Origin: an uncultured Bacteroidales bacterium
GTDB lineage: Bacteria > Bacteroidota > Bacteroidia > Bacteroidales > UBA932
Direction of reading: 5' to 3'
DNA: 32,661 nt
NCBI GenBank assembly: GCA_900318015.1
Contig: ONJB01000038.1
Location: 1-32,661 of the forward strand
Of the stretch, positions 24,031-32,138 are shown piece after piece. A model generated the notes under the pieces. It saw nothing but the letters and a program-made list of their open reading frames with translations, had not been told where the DNA came from and searched no databases. Made by a program: the position numbers and the translations under genes. Position 1 is the first letter of the stretch. Each line of letters starts with the position of its first letter.

Positions 24031-24216
24031 GTTCATACCTCCCGCCGAAAGGCCTTCTAGCGTCATTTCCGAGGAGACTTGTACATAGAAAGAGAGTCCG
24101 AGGGCCATTTCGTTGTACAAGCGAGACTTGTACCCCACGAAAGACCGGTAGTACCCCCGGCGTGACCAGGAACGCTGCACGCATCAGATGCGTACACGAT
24201 TCTCCCTAAAAAATCG
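24031..24216. other. Gene-free stretch with repeated TTGTAC motifs
   Basis: I see no coding frame of normal character. TTGTACA (24079-24085), TTGTACAA (24113-24120) and ACTTGTAC (24126-24133) echo the two TGTACA arms inside the preceding hairpin. They may be protein-binding sites or remnants of a dispersed repeat. Confidence 0.35.
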
Positions 24217-24224
24217 TATCTTTG
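24217..24224 (+). promoter_or_regulatory. -7 promoter element for the 24236-27695 operon
   Basis: TATCTTTG matches TAnnTTTG and lies 12 bp before the ATG at 24236 and 24 bp before the alternative ATG at 24248. The short distance favours the second start. Confidence 0.6.
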
Positions 24225-24235
24225 GGATCGGTAAA

Positions 24236-25126
24236 ATGAAACGAACGATGAAAAAGCTTTTGATTTCACTGGCGGCCGTCGGAATGACGGTGGCCATGGC
24301 GGTTTCCTGCATCATCAATATCGGAGGGAACGGCTCCGTGTGGGTGGGCGAATACACCGAGCATGGGATCGACTATACCGAGGTCCGCGAGGTCGGGCAT
24401 TTCCGGGCGCTCGCGTCCAGCCTTCCCGCCAATGTGTATTATGTCCAGGCCGACAAGCAGGAGGTCCGCGTGGAAAGCACCGAGGAGTTTGCGCCCAAGG
24501 TGCTGACCACGGTCGAGGACGGAATCCTGACCCTCAAGCTTGAGCCCGGCCGGTACCCCAAGCTGATCCTCCGCGTGACCGTGTCCTCCCCCGACATCGA
24601 GAAGCTTTCGGTCAGCGGCAGCGGCAACCTGTTCCACGAGGGCGTCCTGCACGCCTCGGGCTCCCTGGCCTTGAAGGTCTCGGGGAGCGGCGATATCGTC
24701 ACGGGCGAGATCGACAGCCGGGATTTCGACGCCCAGTGCAGCGGCAGCGGGAGCATCCGCGTCGGCACGCTGGCCTGTGACGACTTCGACGGAAAGGTCA
24801 GCGGGTCGGGAAACGTGCGGATGGGCCGTATCTCCTGCGATGACTTCGAAGCCGGCGTCAGCGGGTCCGGCGATTTCTTTGTGGACAAGCTTACCTCGAC
24901 GGGCGGCGCCTCGGTCCGGGTCTCCGGCAGCGGCAACGTCCGCCTGAGTGAGGTGGCTGTCGACGGTAACATGGACCTGAAAACCGGCGGTTCGGGCGAT
25001 ATCCTCGTCAACGGTTCCTGCCACGACGTGACCGCCTCCACTTCCGGCTCCGGCAATATTACCGGCAACCTCAAGTACGACCACATCAGCGTCAAGGCCT
25101 CCGGTTCCGGGAACGTGAATCTGTAG
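24236..25126 (+). CDS. DUF2807 (GIN-domain, putative adhesin head) lipoprotein
   Basis: The protein is 296 aa from the ATG at 24236, or 292 aa from 24248, which has the more usual signal peptide MKKLLISLAAV. A lipobox-like VSC supports a lipid anchor. The mature part opens with EVREVGHFRALASSLPANVYYVQ and then shows at least eight SGSG motifs spaced about 18-22 residues apart, the signature of the DUF2807 right-handed beta-solenoid. The repeats are protein-level; the DNA units have diverged. The family is common on Bacteroidetes cell surfaces, and its proposed adhesin-like role is unproven. It is the first gene after its promoter, 13 bp before the AlkZ-like gene. Confidence 0.88.
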   Translation: MKRTMKKLLISLAAVGMTVAMAVSCIINIGGNGSVWVGEYTEHGIDYTEVREVGHFRALASSLPANVYYVQADKQEVRVESTEEFAPKVLTTVEDGILTLKLEPGRYPKLILRVTVSSPDIEKLSVSGSGNLFHEGVLHASGSLALKVSGSGDIVTGEIDSRDFDAQCSGSGSIRVGTLACDDFDGKVSGSGNVRMGRISCDDFEAGVSGSGDFFVDKLTSTGGASVRVSGSGNVRLSEVAVDGNMDLKTGGSGDILVNGSCHDVTASTSGSGNITGNLKYDHISVKASGSGNVNL

Positions 25127-25139
25127 GCCTTCTATCCGC

Positions 25140-26189
25140 ATGAATCCCGTCTCCCAGCGCCTTCTGAGCCAGCAGCTCGCGGCCCCGCAGTTCAAGGACC
25201 CGGCGGAAGTCGTGTCCTGGTTCGGGGCCATGCAGGCCCAGGACTACAAGTCCATGCGCTGGGCCGTGTCCATGCGGACCCGCAGGCCCTCCGGCAAGGC
25301 CTTCGAGAAGGCCTACAACGACGGGCGGATCGTCCGGACGCACCTGCTGCGCACCACCTGGCAGCTCCTCGCCGGCGAAGACCTGGGCTGGATGCTGAAG
25401 CTCTGCCGCCGCAAGGCCCTCGCCGGCCTCCGCGGCTGGATGCACGCCAACGGCGTGGACATTCCCCTCGACGAGGAGAAGCGCATCAGCGGCATCTTCG
25501 GCGAGGCGCTCGCGGGGCATCACAGCGTGCAGAAGGAGTTCCTCGCGGAAGCCCTCCGCGAGCGGGACATCCTGATGACCGAGCAGCGGTTCTCCTACCA
25601 TCTCCGCCTGGCGGAACTCTCGGGCCTGCTGTGCTCAGGGGACCTCCACCCGACCAAGCGGACGCTGGCCCTCGCCGCGGAAAAGGTGCGTAATCCTTTG
25701 GTCCTGAGTCACGAAGAGGCTCTCGCCCTTCTTACTCGCAAGTACTTCCGCAGCCATAGCCCAGCCACGCTGGAGGACTACGTGTGGTGGTCCGGGCTGA
25801 ATGTCAACGACTGCCGGCGCGGCATCGCCGCCATCGGCGACGAGCTCCGCGCCGAGCGCTGGAAAGGCCGCGACTTCTACGTCCACGCGGAGGCCCGCAC
25901 CCGCGGCTTCCGCCGCGGCGGCGTCCTCCTCCTTCCCGCCTTCGACGAATACCTCATCGGCTACAAGAGCCGTGACATCGTCCTCCATCCTGACCACTCG
26001 CACCACGCCCACAACAACTCGGGCATCTTCTACCCCATCGTCGCGCTGGACGGTTTCATCGTGGGCAACTGGTCACCCTCCGCCCACGACGGCGGTCTCA
26101 CCCTCTTCGACGACGAAACCCTCGTCCCGACCGAGCCTTTCCACGCCCAGCTCGCCACCTACCGCTCTACTCTCAAGCTAAAACGATAA
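25140..26189 (+). CDS. AlkZ-like winged-helix DNA glycosylase (HTH_42 family)
   Basis: This 349-aa cytoplasmic protein of the HTH_42/AlkZ-like family carries the early motif FGAMQAQDYKSMRWAV. Q32 and Q34 give the Q-x-Q catalytic motif described for AlkZ-type interstrand-crosslink glycosylases. It continues with RTHLLRTTWQLL, HPTKRTLALA, the winged-helix segment RKYFRSHSPATLEDYVWWSGL, and the conserved LLPAFDEYLIGYKSRD near the C-terminus. AlkZ removes bulky alkylated bases or unhooks crosslinks in Streptomyces; many relatives guard antibiotic clusters or serve general repair. There is no biosynthetic cluster here, so a general alkylation-repair role is more likely. It is 13 bp after the DUF2807 gene and 18 bp before the carboxylesterase gene, an unrelated set that shares one transcript. 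Confidence 0.88.
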   Translation: MNPVSQRLLSQQLAAPQFKDPAEVVSWFGAMQAQDYKSMRWAVSMRTRRPSGKAFEKAYNDGRIVRTHLLRTTWQLLAGEDLGWMLKLCRRKALAGLRGWMHANGVDIPLDEEKRISGIFGEALAGHHSVQKEFLAEALRERDILMTEQRFSYHLRLAELSGLLCSGDLHPTKRTLALAAEKVRNPLVLSHEEALALLTRKYFRSHSPATLEDYVWWSGLNVNDCRRGIAAIGDELRAERWKGRDFYVHAEARTRGFRRGGVLLLPAFDEYLIGYKSRDIVLHPDHSHHAHNNSGIFYPIVALDGFIVGNWSPSAHDGGLTLFDDETLVPTEPFHAQLATYRSTLKLKR

Positions 26190-26207
26190 TCCTCTAACAA
26201 CACCGAT

Positions 26208-27695
26208 ATGAAACGAATCCTGATCCTTGCGTGCGCCCTGGCGATGGCCGCGTGCGCGCAGAAAGCCCAGAGCCCGGTCCTCACCATCGAGGGCGGGCAG
26301 GTCCAAGGCGTGGCGGCCGACATTCCGGGCGTCACCGTGTTCCGCGGCATTCCGTTCGCCGCGCCGCCCATCGGCGAGAACCGCTGGAAGGCACCGCAAC
26401 CCGTCGTGCCGTGGGAAGGCGTCCGCGTGTGCGACACCTTCGGCCATCCGCCGTTCCAGGCGGCGCACTACCCCGGCGGCTACACCACCGAGTGGGGCTA
26501 CGGCGCAGAGGCGCCTTACAGCGAGGACTGCCTGTATCTGAACGTCTGGACCAAGGCTCCCGGTCAGCCGGAGAAGAAGCTCCCGGTGGCCGTGTGGGTG
26601 TTCGGCGGCGGCATGCGCGAAGGCTGGGGCTCCGAGCCCGAGTTCGACGGCCAGGAGTGGGCGGCGAAGGACGTCGTCCTCGTTTCCTTCAACTACCGCG
26701 TGGGCCCGTTCGGCTTCTTCGCCCATCCCGAGCTCTCCGCGGAGAATCCGGAGCACCCGACCGGTAACTGGGGCACCCTGGACCAGATCCAGGCCCTCAA
26801 GTGGGTCCAGGCCAACATCGCCCAGTTCGGCGGCGATCCGGACAACGTGATGCTGTTCGGCCAGAGCGCCGGCGGCCGCAGCACGAAGTTCCTGTCCGCC
26901 TCCCCGCTCACCAAGGGCCTGTTCGACAAGGCCGTCATCATGAGCGCCAGCGGCTTCACGGATCCCCGGAAGCCCGTCGAACCCCCGTTCCCGGGCATGC
27001 GCGCGATGCCGCAGCAGGGTCCCCTGACCCTGGCCGATGCCGAGGCCTCCACCAAGGAAGTCGCCGACTGGGCCGGCCTCACCGACCTGCAGAAGCTCCG
27101 CCGCGCCTCGACCGAAACCATCTTCGCGATGGGCACCCTCTACAGCAGCGCCACCGGCAAGCGCAGCATCCTCACCGCCTCCCCCATCTCCCCGTACATC
27201 GACGGTTATGTCCTCACGGAAGGCTTCGATGAGGCCTGTGTCGACGGTACCCTGGCCGACGTCCCCTACATGATCGGCTACACCCTCAACGACGCCGGCA
27301 ACATGGAACCGGTCATCACGGACTTCTGCCTGAACCGCGAGGAGAACGGCGGCAAGGCCTGGGCTTACCAGTTTGCCCGCCCGCTGCCCACGGACGGCCG
27401 CCCGAACGTCCTCCAGGGCGCGTTCCACTCCTCCGACCTGTGGTTCGTGTTCAAGTCCCTGAAGAACTGCTGGCGCCCCTGGACGCAGGGCGACTGGGAC
27501 CTCTCCGAGAAGATGCTCACCGCCTGGTCCAACTTCGCCAAGTACAGCGATCCCAACGGCAAGGACGGCGGCGACTGGAAACCCGTCACCGCCGCCCAGA
27601 AGGACTTTATGGTGTTCTGCCTGGATGAGAACGACGCGGAAGCCTCGTTCCTCGGCGAGCCCAAGAAGGCTCCCCGTCCGTCATTTAGACCGTAA
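26208..27695 (+). CDS. Type-B carboxylesterase lipoprotein
   Basis: This 495-aa alpha/beta hydrolase of the carboxylesterase type-B family has a lipoprotein signal peptide (MAAC, Cys16). Hallmarks are FRGIPFAAPPIGENRW, SEDCLYLNVW (105-114), the nucleophile elbow FGQSAGG (S220), probable acid D362 (TLNDAGN), and catalytic His in GAFHSSDLWF (H407). The oxyanion-hole stretch reads VFGGGM (131-136), where most members have HGGG; Phe132 replaces the histidine, which may change substrate preference. Surface or periplasmic members in Bacteroidetes can deacylate glycans, but no substrate is evident. It is the third gene of a plus-strand operon. Its 3' end overlaps the convergent GH97 gene by 15 bp. 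Confidence 0.9.
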   Translation: MKRILILACALAMAACAQKAQSPVLTIEGGQVQGVAADIPGVTVFRGIPFAAPPIGENRWKAPQPVVPWEGVRVCDTFGHPPFQAAHYPGGYTTEWGYGAEAPYSEDCLYLNVWTKAPGQPEKKLPVAVWVFGGGMREGWGSEPEFDGQEWAAKDVVLVSFNYRVGPFGFFAHPELSAENPEHPTGNWGTLDQIQALKWVQANIAQFGGDPDNVMLFGQSAGGRSTKFLSASPLTKGLFDKAVIMSASGFTDPRKPVEPPFPGMRAMPQQGPLTLADAEASTKEVADWAGLTDLQKLRRASTETIFAMGTLYSSATGKRSILTASPISPYIDGYVLTEGFDEACVDGTLADVPYMIGYTLNDAGNMEPVITDFCLNREENGGKAWAYQFARPLPTDGRPNVLQGAFHSSDLWFVFKSLKNCWRPWTQGDWDLSEKMLTAWSNFAKYSDPNGKDGGDWKPVTAAQKDFMVFCLDENDAEASFLGEPKKAPRPSFRP

Positions 27696-29954
27696 CGACA
27701 CGGCAAATCCACCGGCACGCGCCATTCGGAGATCGAGCACCGTCTCGCTGGTCACCGTCTGGCGCGTGATCGTGTACGCCTTCGGGTTCGTCTCGAAGTC
27801 GGCGTCGGGGGCGTCGGCATAGATCGTGGCCTCGTACTGGACGCCCGAAGGGAGGAAGTCCAGCTTCACGTTGAAAGTGCGGGCGTTCTCGTCCGTCACG
27901 CCGCCCAGGAACCACACGTCATGCTCCTGGCCGTCGGGGTTCGCGAACTCCCACGCGCCGGACTTGCCGGCGAGCCGGCCGGAGTTCAGCGAGGACATCT
28001 TCGGATGCCGCGCGGTGATGATGTACGCGCCCGGTTCCGCGTCGATGTACACGCTCTTGTCCCAGTCCACGGCCACGTCCTTGATGAACTGGAACGCGTC
28101 CATGAAGTTCGCGTAGTTCTCCGGCAGGTCCGCCGCCATCTGCAGCGGGGAGTAGAACGTCACGTACAGGCCCAGCTGGTTGCAGATGGTGTGGTGCATG
28201 TGCTGGTCGTCGTTCGGGTTGTTCTTGGACATGTCCGTCTCGAAGATGCCGGGGGTGTAGTCCATCGGGCCGCCCTGCAGGCGGGTGAACGGGAAGATGG
28301 TGGTGTGGCCGGGCTTGATGGTGCCGCGGAACTCGGTGCCCATCGCGCTCTCGTTGCCGATCATGTTCGGCCAGGTGCGGCAGAGGCCCGTCGGGCGCAC
28401 GGCCTCATGGGCATTGACCATGATGTGGTGCTTCGCGGCCTCCACGATGGCGTGGTGGTAGTGGTTGATGAGGGCCTGGCTGTAGTGGTACTCGCCGTAC
28501 GGGATGATCTTGCCCACGTAACCGCTCTTCACGGCGTCGTAGCCGTACTGGTTCATCAGGTCGTAGGCCTGCTCCATCCAGCGCTCGTAATTGACGGTGG
28601 ACGAGGAGCTTTCGTGGTGCATGATGATGCGGATGCCCTTGCTGTGGGCATACTCGTTCAGCGCCGGCAGATCGAAGTCCGGATACGGGGTGATGAAGTC
28701 GAAGACGAAGTCCTTCTGGTGGCCGTACCAGTCCTCCCAGCCTTCGTTCCAGCCTTCCACGAGGATGGCGTCGAAACCGTTCTCCGCCGCGAAGTCGATG
28801 TAGCGGCGGACGTTCTCGTTGTTCGCGCCGTGCCGGCCGTGCGGCGTGGAGGCGGCGTAGTCCGTCACGCCCAGCTGCACGGAAGGATAGTCATACGTGT
28901 AGGACCATTCGCTCTTGCCGGTGATCATCTCCCACCACACGCCCATGTACTTGGTCGGATGGATCCAGGAGACGTCCTCGATGGCGCAGGGCTCGTTGAG
29001 GTTCAGGATGAGGCGGGAGGCCAGCACGTCGGTGGCCTTCTCGCACACCATCACCGTTCTCCACGGGCTCTTGCACGGGGCCTGCAGCCGTCCCTTCACG
29101 CCCTCGGCGTCCGGGGTCAGGTGCGTCGTGAACACGAAGTTCTTGTCGTCCAGGTCCAGGTTCGTGGTGGGATAGTCCAGCACCTCGGCTTCGTGGATGT
29201 TGATGTACAGGCCGTCGGCGGTCTTCATCTGCAGGGCCGTCTGCACGCCGGTCTGGGAGAACTTGGTCTGCGGGGAACCGCCCGCGGGACGCGGGTCGTC
29301 CTGCAGCGCGCGGACCTCCGACAGCTTGGACTCCGTGGGCACGAACTCCTGCGTGGAGTAGTCGCCCGGGATCCACCAGGCCGTGTGGTCGCCCGTCATC
29401 GCGAACTCGGTGAGCTCCTCCTTGACCTTGAAGTAGGTCAATGCGTTCTCCAGCGGGAACTCGTAGCGGAAGCCCAGCCCGTCGTCATACAGGCGGAAAC
29501 GCACCTGCATCACGGCGCCCTTGCCGTACGGGTTGCCCAGGTCGCCGGTGTACTCCGGGTCCGTGACGCTCACGCCCCGCTGCGCTTCACGCGCCGCCTG
29601 GGGCTTCTGTTCCAGCGTCACGAACAGTTCGTTGTAGTGGTTGCGGATGGACGCTTCCTCGCCCCAGACCGGCTCCCAGGTCTCGTCGAACGAGTTGAAG
29701 GCCGAGTCGGTGAGGGTGAACCCGCCGTCCAGGTTGTCCTGGTCCAGCAGGGCGTAGCCCAGGCGGGACGGAAGGACGACCGCTTTCCCGTTGCGGTCCA
29801 GCGTATATTCGGGGACGCCGTTCACGACGGCGAACTTCAGCTCCAGCTGCCCGTCCGGGCTGCGGAGGACGACGGCGTCGGCCGGCATTTTCGGGGCCTT
29901 GGGCCCGCAGGCGGCGAGAACGGAGAGGGCCGCCAGAAGAAGGAGTCTTTTCAT
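27681..29954 (-). CDS. GH97 family alpha-glucoside hydrolase, SusB-like inverting type
   Basis: This 757-aa lipoprotein (LAAC, Cys16) has the three-part GH97 layout: N-terminal beta-sandwich to ~290, catalytic TIM barrel ~325-640, and C-terminal beta domain. The Glu residues that I recall as the Ca2+-site and catalytic residues of SusB (194, 391, 439, 508, 526, 532) appear here at 203, 400, 448 (HHES), 517 (NAHEAV), 535 and 541 (NESAMGTE), a constant offset of +9. That argues for the inverting, calcium-dependent subgroup and not the retaining one that uses an Asp nucleophile. The expected role is cleavage of alpha-glucosides at the periplasmic or outer-membrane face. It lies alone on the minus strand between a convergent esterase and the GH18 operon, whose terminator overlaps its promoter region. 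Confidence 0.93.
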   Translation of the reverse strand: MKRLLLLAALSVLAACGPKAPKMPADAVVLRSPDGQLELKFAVVNGVPEYTLDRNGKAVVLPSRLGYALLDQDNLDGGFTLTDSAFNSFDETWEPVWGEEASIRNHYNELFVTLEQKPQAAREAQRGVSVTDPEYTGDLGNPYGKGAVMQVRFRLYDDGLGFRYEFPLENALTYFKVKEELTEFAMTGDHTAWWIPGDYSTQEFVPTESKLSEVRALQDDPRPAGGSPQTKFSQTGVQTALQMKTADGLYINIHEAEVLDYPTTNLDLDDKNFVFTTHLTPDAEGVKGRLQAPCKSPWRTVMVCEKATDVLASRLILNLNEPCAIEDVSWIHPTKYMGVWWEMITGKSEWSYTYDYPSVQLGVTDYAASTPHGRHGANNENVRRYIDFAAENGFDAILVEGWNEGWEDWYGHQKDFVFDFITPYPDFDLPALNEYAHSKGIRIIMHHESSSSTVNYERWMEQAYDLMNQYGYDAVKSGYVGKIIPYGEYHYSQALINHYHHAIVEAAKHHIMVNAHEAVRPTGLCRTWPNMIGNESAMGTEFRGTIKPGHTTIFPFTRLQGGPMDYTPGIFETDMSKNNPNDDQHMHHTICNQLGLYVTFYSPLQMAADLPENYANFMDAFQFIKDVAVDWDKSVYIDAEPGAYIITARHPKMSSLNSGRLAGKSGAWEFANPDGQEHDVWFLGGVTDENARTFNVKLDFLPSGVQYEATIYADAPDADFETNPKAYTITRQTVTSETVLDLRMARAGGFAVSLRSK

Positions 29955-29975
29955 ATCGAAGGGTTATTAGCCGCG

Positions 29976-29983
29976 TAAAGTTA
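29976..29983 (-). promoter_or_regulatory. Possible -7 element for the GH97 gene
   Basis: Minus-strand TAACTTTA differs from TAnnTTTG at the last base and lies 21 bp before the start codon at 29954. There is no clear -33 element. Confidence 0.35.
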
Positions 29984-30019
29984 CAAAAAGAAATCCTCCC
30001 CGCAAGGGATTGCAGGGAG
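29984..30019 (-). terminator. Intrinsic terminator of the GH18 operon
   Basis: On the minus strand CTCCCTGCAA (30019-30010) pairs with TTGCGGGGAG (30005-29996) around a 4-nt loop, with one G-U pair. A T-rich tail reaching TTTTTG follows. It sits 22 bp after the GH18 stop codon. Confidence 0.65.
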
Positions 30020-30041
30020 AAAGTCTCACGTCAAAGAATCA

Positions 30042-32126
30042 TCAGAGACCCGAGAACTGGATCTTGTGCAGGATGGAGAACATCTCGTCGCCGCAGTCCT
30101 CGCCTACCCAGATGCAGCCGTTCTTCCGGTCCACGCAGATGGCCTCGGGATTCCAGTCGGCGAAATCGCCGATGTAATACTTGGCCAGCAGCTTGGTGGC
30201 GGCCCCGTCGAACAGGTAGATCGTGTACGGGTCGTACTGGGGTTTGTCCTTGTTGGAGTTGGAGTCGATCACCCACAGCCAGTCGTTCTTCTCGTCGTAA
30301 TCCAGGCCGGCGATCTCCGAGATGGTGGAGCAGACGGTGCGCAGGCTCTTCTTCTCCTTCAGCTTGCCGTCCAGCGTGTACCGGTACAGCGTAGCGCCCG
30401 TCTGGGTTCCCAGCAGGAGTTCGCCCTTGTACCAGGCGATACCCTCCACGCCGGAATTGCCCATGCCGGAAGCGCCGTCCACCACCCAGCCGAAGTTGGT
30501 CTTGGCATTGTAGCCGGGAGCCGGGACGATATAGCCGGAGTTGGAAGAGTCTTCCAGGCCGATATAGATCGTGCCCGTGGCGGGATCCATGGCCAGGCCC
30601 TCCATCTCGGCGCTCTTGTCCCAGTGGAGGCTGAAGGTGCCGTCGAAGTTGATCCGGTACAGGCCGCCGTTGTCGTTCACGCCCCAGAGGAAGTCGCCGT
30701 CCTTCGACAGGCACAGGCCGGAGAGCTCCGGAACCCACTTGCCGTCGCTGCTCTGCAGCTTCTTGGAGAACTCGACCTTGCCCATCACCGGAATCTGCGC
30801 CGGGGTCGGCGGGACGTACTCGTCCGGACGTTCGTACTTGCCGGGCTTGTCGGGATTGCCGTCCATCGCGTGCTTGACCGCGTGCCGGAGGGTGCCTTCG
30901 TCATTGTCGTGCCGGTACTCCCAGATCATCGCGCCGAGCATGTTGCGGGACTTCAGGTACTCGACCTTCGCGTTGATGGACTCGATGTCCTCGTAGGACG
31001 CGTACATCTTGCCCAGGGCGTCGGCCAGGTACGGGACCTTGGCCACGTCGTCCCAGATGCGGTAATTCACGCCCTTGACGTCATAGCCGTCGCAGGTGCC
31101 CCTGAAGAAGATGTCGTCCAGCTTGCTGTAATCGACCGACGCGGGATAGCGGTTGCCCGTCTTGAGCTTGTAGCCGTCGCCGTGGCCGTAGAACGCCAGG
31201 CCGAAGTTCATCATCTGGTACGGGATCTTCTGCTGCCCGTGGAAGATGTCGTCGATGGCCTCCGCGCAGCAGCGGGAGCCCGTGATGGAACTCCGGTACA
31301 GGGGCGCGTTGTGGTACGGCGGGTTGCCCTCGTCGTAGGTCATCACGTTGATGTAGTCGATGTACGGGAGCACGCCGTAGTTGTCGGTGTACTTGCCGCT
31401 GTCGGACGCCGCATAGGAGAGGATCTTGTCGGGCATCGCCTCGCGCAGCTCCTTGAAGAGCGTCACGAAGTTCTCCCAGTCCGCGGGGCTGGCCCCGTTC
31501 ACGTGGTCCCCGTCCTTGGCCGCATAGGTGGGATACTCCCAGTCGATGTCGAATCCGTCGATGCCGTACGTGTTGCAGATGTTCACGCACTCGTCCACGA
31601 AGGCCTTGCGCTTGGCGGCGTCGCGGGCCATCTGGGACCAGCCGTCGGCATTCTTGCCCCAGCCGCCCATCTGCAGCTTCACCTTCAGCTCCGGGTACTG
31701 CGCCTTGTAGGCGACGAACTTCTGCACCAGCGGGACGGTCTTGCTGTCGATCTCGATGCCCACGCCGTTGTCCTTGTCCACAAAGCGCACGTGGCCGACG
31801 TTGATGTGGGTGAAGTTGCGCACTTCCTCCAGGGACGGGAACAGGTCGGCCCGGGTGTACTCGGTGTAGTAGATCTCGATGATCGGGGTCTGGCCGAGGC
31901 GGGCGAGGCGCGCGGGGTTGTTCACCCACACGTCGGCCGGGTCCGTGGGATCGACCGGCCCGGGCGGCGGCGCATCCGGATTGAAGGGATCCCCGGAAGG
32001 GATCTCCCCCGCGCTGGGTTTGGTGCTGGGATTCGGAACGGCCATCCCCATACGGTCATCCGTGCACCCCTGGGCCAGGAACAGGCCCAGGAGCGACAGG
32101 ATCAATATGTGAGATGTCATTTTCAT
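30042..32126 (-). CDS. GH18 glycosidase lipoprotein fused to a C-terminal beta-propeller
   Basis: This 694-aa lipoprotein (LAQGC, Cys21) begins with a Pro/Asp-rich linker to ~66. A GH18 domain spans ~80-430 with the exact active-site motif DGFDIDWE (190-197, acid E197) and supporting YINVMTYDE and GAMIWEYRHD strands. After a short linker, residues ~450-690 form a propeller of the SdiA-regulated/esterase-like type (ELSGLCLSKDGDFLWGVNDNGGLYRI, AEMEGLAMDPATGTIYIGLE, GVEGIAWYKGELLLGTQTG, EIAGLDYDEKNDWLWVID, NPEAICVDRKNGCIWVGED). GH18 enzymes cut chitin or the chitobiose core of N-glycans; surface lipoprotein members in Bacteroidetes are often endo-N-acetylglucosaminidases. The propeller may bind glycan or a partner. 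It is 12 bp downstream of the FISUMP gene, in the same operon. Confidence 0.92.
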   Translation of the reverse strand: MKMTSHILILSLLGLFLAQGCTDDRMGMAVPNPSTKPSAGEIPSGDPFNPDAPPPGPVDPTDPADVWVNNPARLARLGQTPIIEIYYTEYTRADLFPSLEEVRNFTHINVGHVRFVDKDNGVGIEIDSKTVPLVQKFVAYKAQYPELKVKLQMGGWGKNADGWSQMARDAAKRKAFVDECVNICNTYGIDGFDIDWEYPTYAAKDGDHVNGASPADWENFVTLFKELREAMPDKILSYAASDSGKYTDNYGVLPYIDYINVMTYDEGNPPYHNAPLYRSSITGSRCCAEAIDDIFHGQQKIPYQMMNFGLAFYGHGDGYKLKTGNRYPASVDYSKLDDIFFRGTCDGYDVKGVNYRIWDDVAKVPYLADALGKMYASYEDIESINAKVEYLKSRNMLGAMIWEYRHDNDEGTLRHAVKHAMDGNPDKPGKYERPDEYVPPTPAQIPVMGKVEFSKKLQSSDGKWVPELSGLCLSKDGDFLWGVNDNGGLYRINFDGTFSLHWDKSAEMEGLAMDPATGTIYIGLEDSSNSGYIVPAPGYNAKTNFGWVVDGASGMGNSGVEGIAWYKGELLLGTQTGATLYRYTLDGKLKEKKSLRTVCSTISEIAGLDYDEKNDWLWVIDSNSNKDKPQYDPYTIYLFDGAATKLLAKYYIGDFADWNPEAICVDRKNGCIWVGEDCGDEMFSILHKIQFSGL

Positions 32127-32138
32127 GGCGGTTTCAGG

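Noticed and set aside
24600-25115. Regular SGSG-coding repeats as a DNA repeat array
   Set aside because: The periodicity is at protein level (DUF2807 solenoid). The intervening codons differ, so it is not a DNA repeat.
27921-29978. 685-codon open frame opposite the GH97 gene
   Set aside because: Same antisense effect. The GH97 frame has all catalytic residues, while this one has only Val/Gly/His/Arg-rich sequence.
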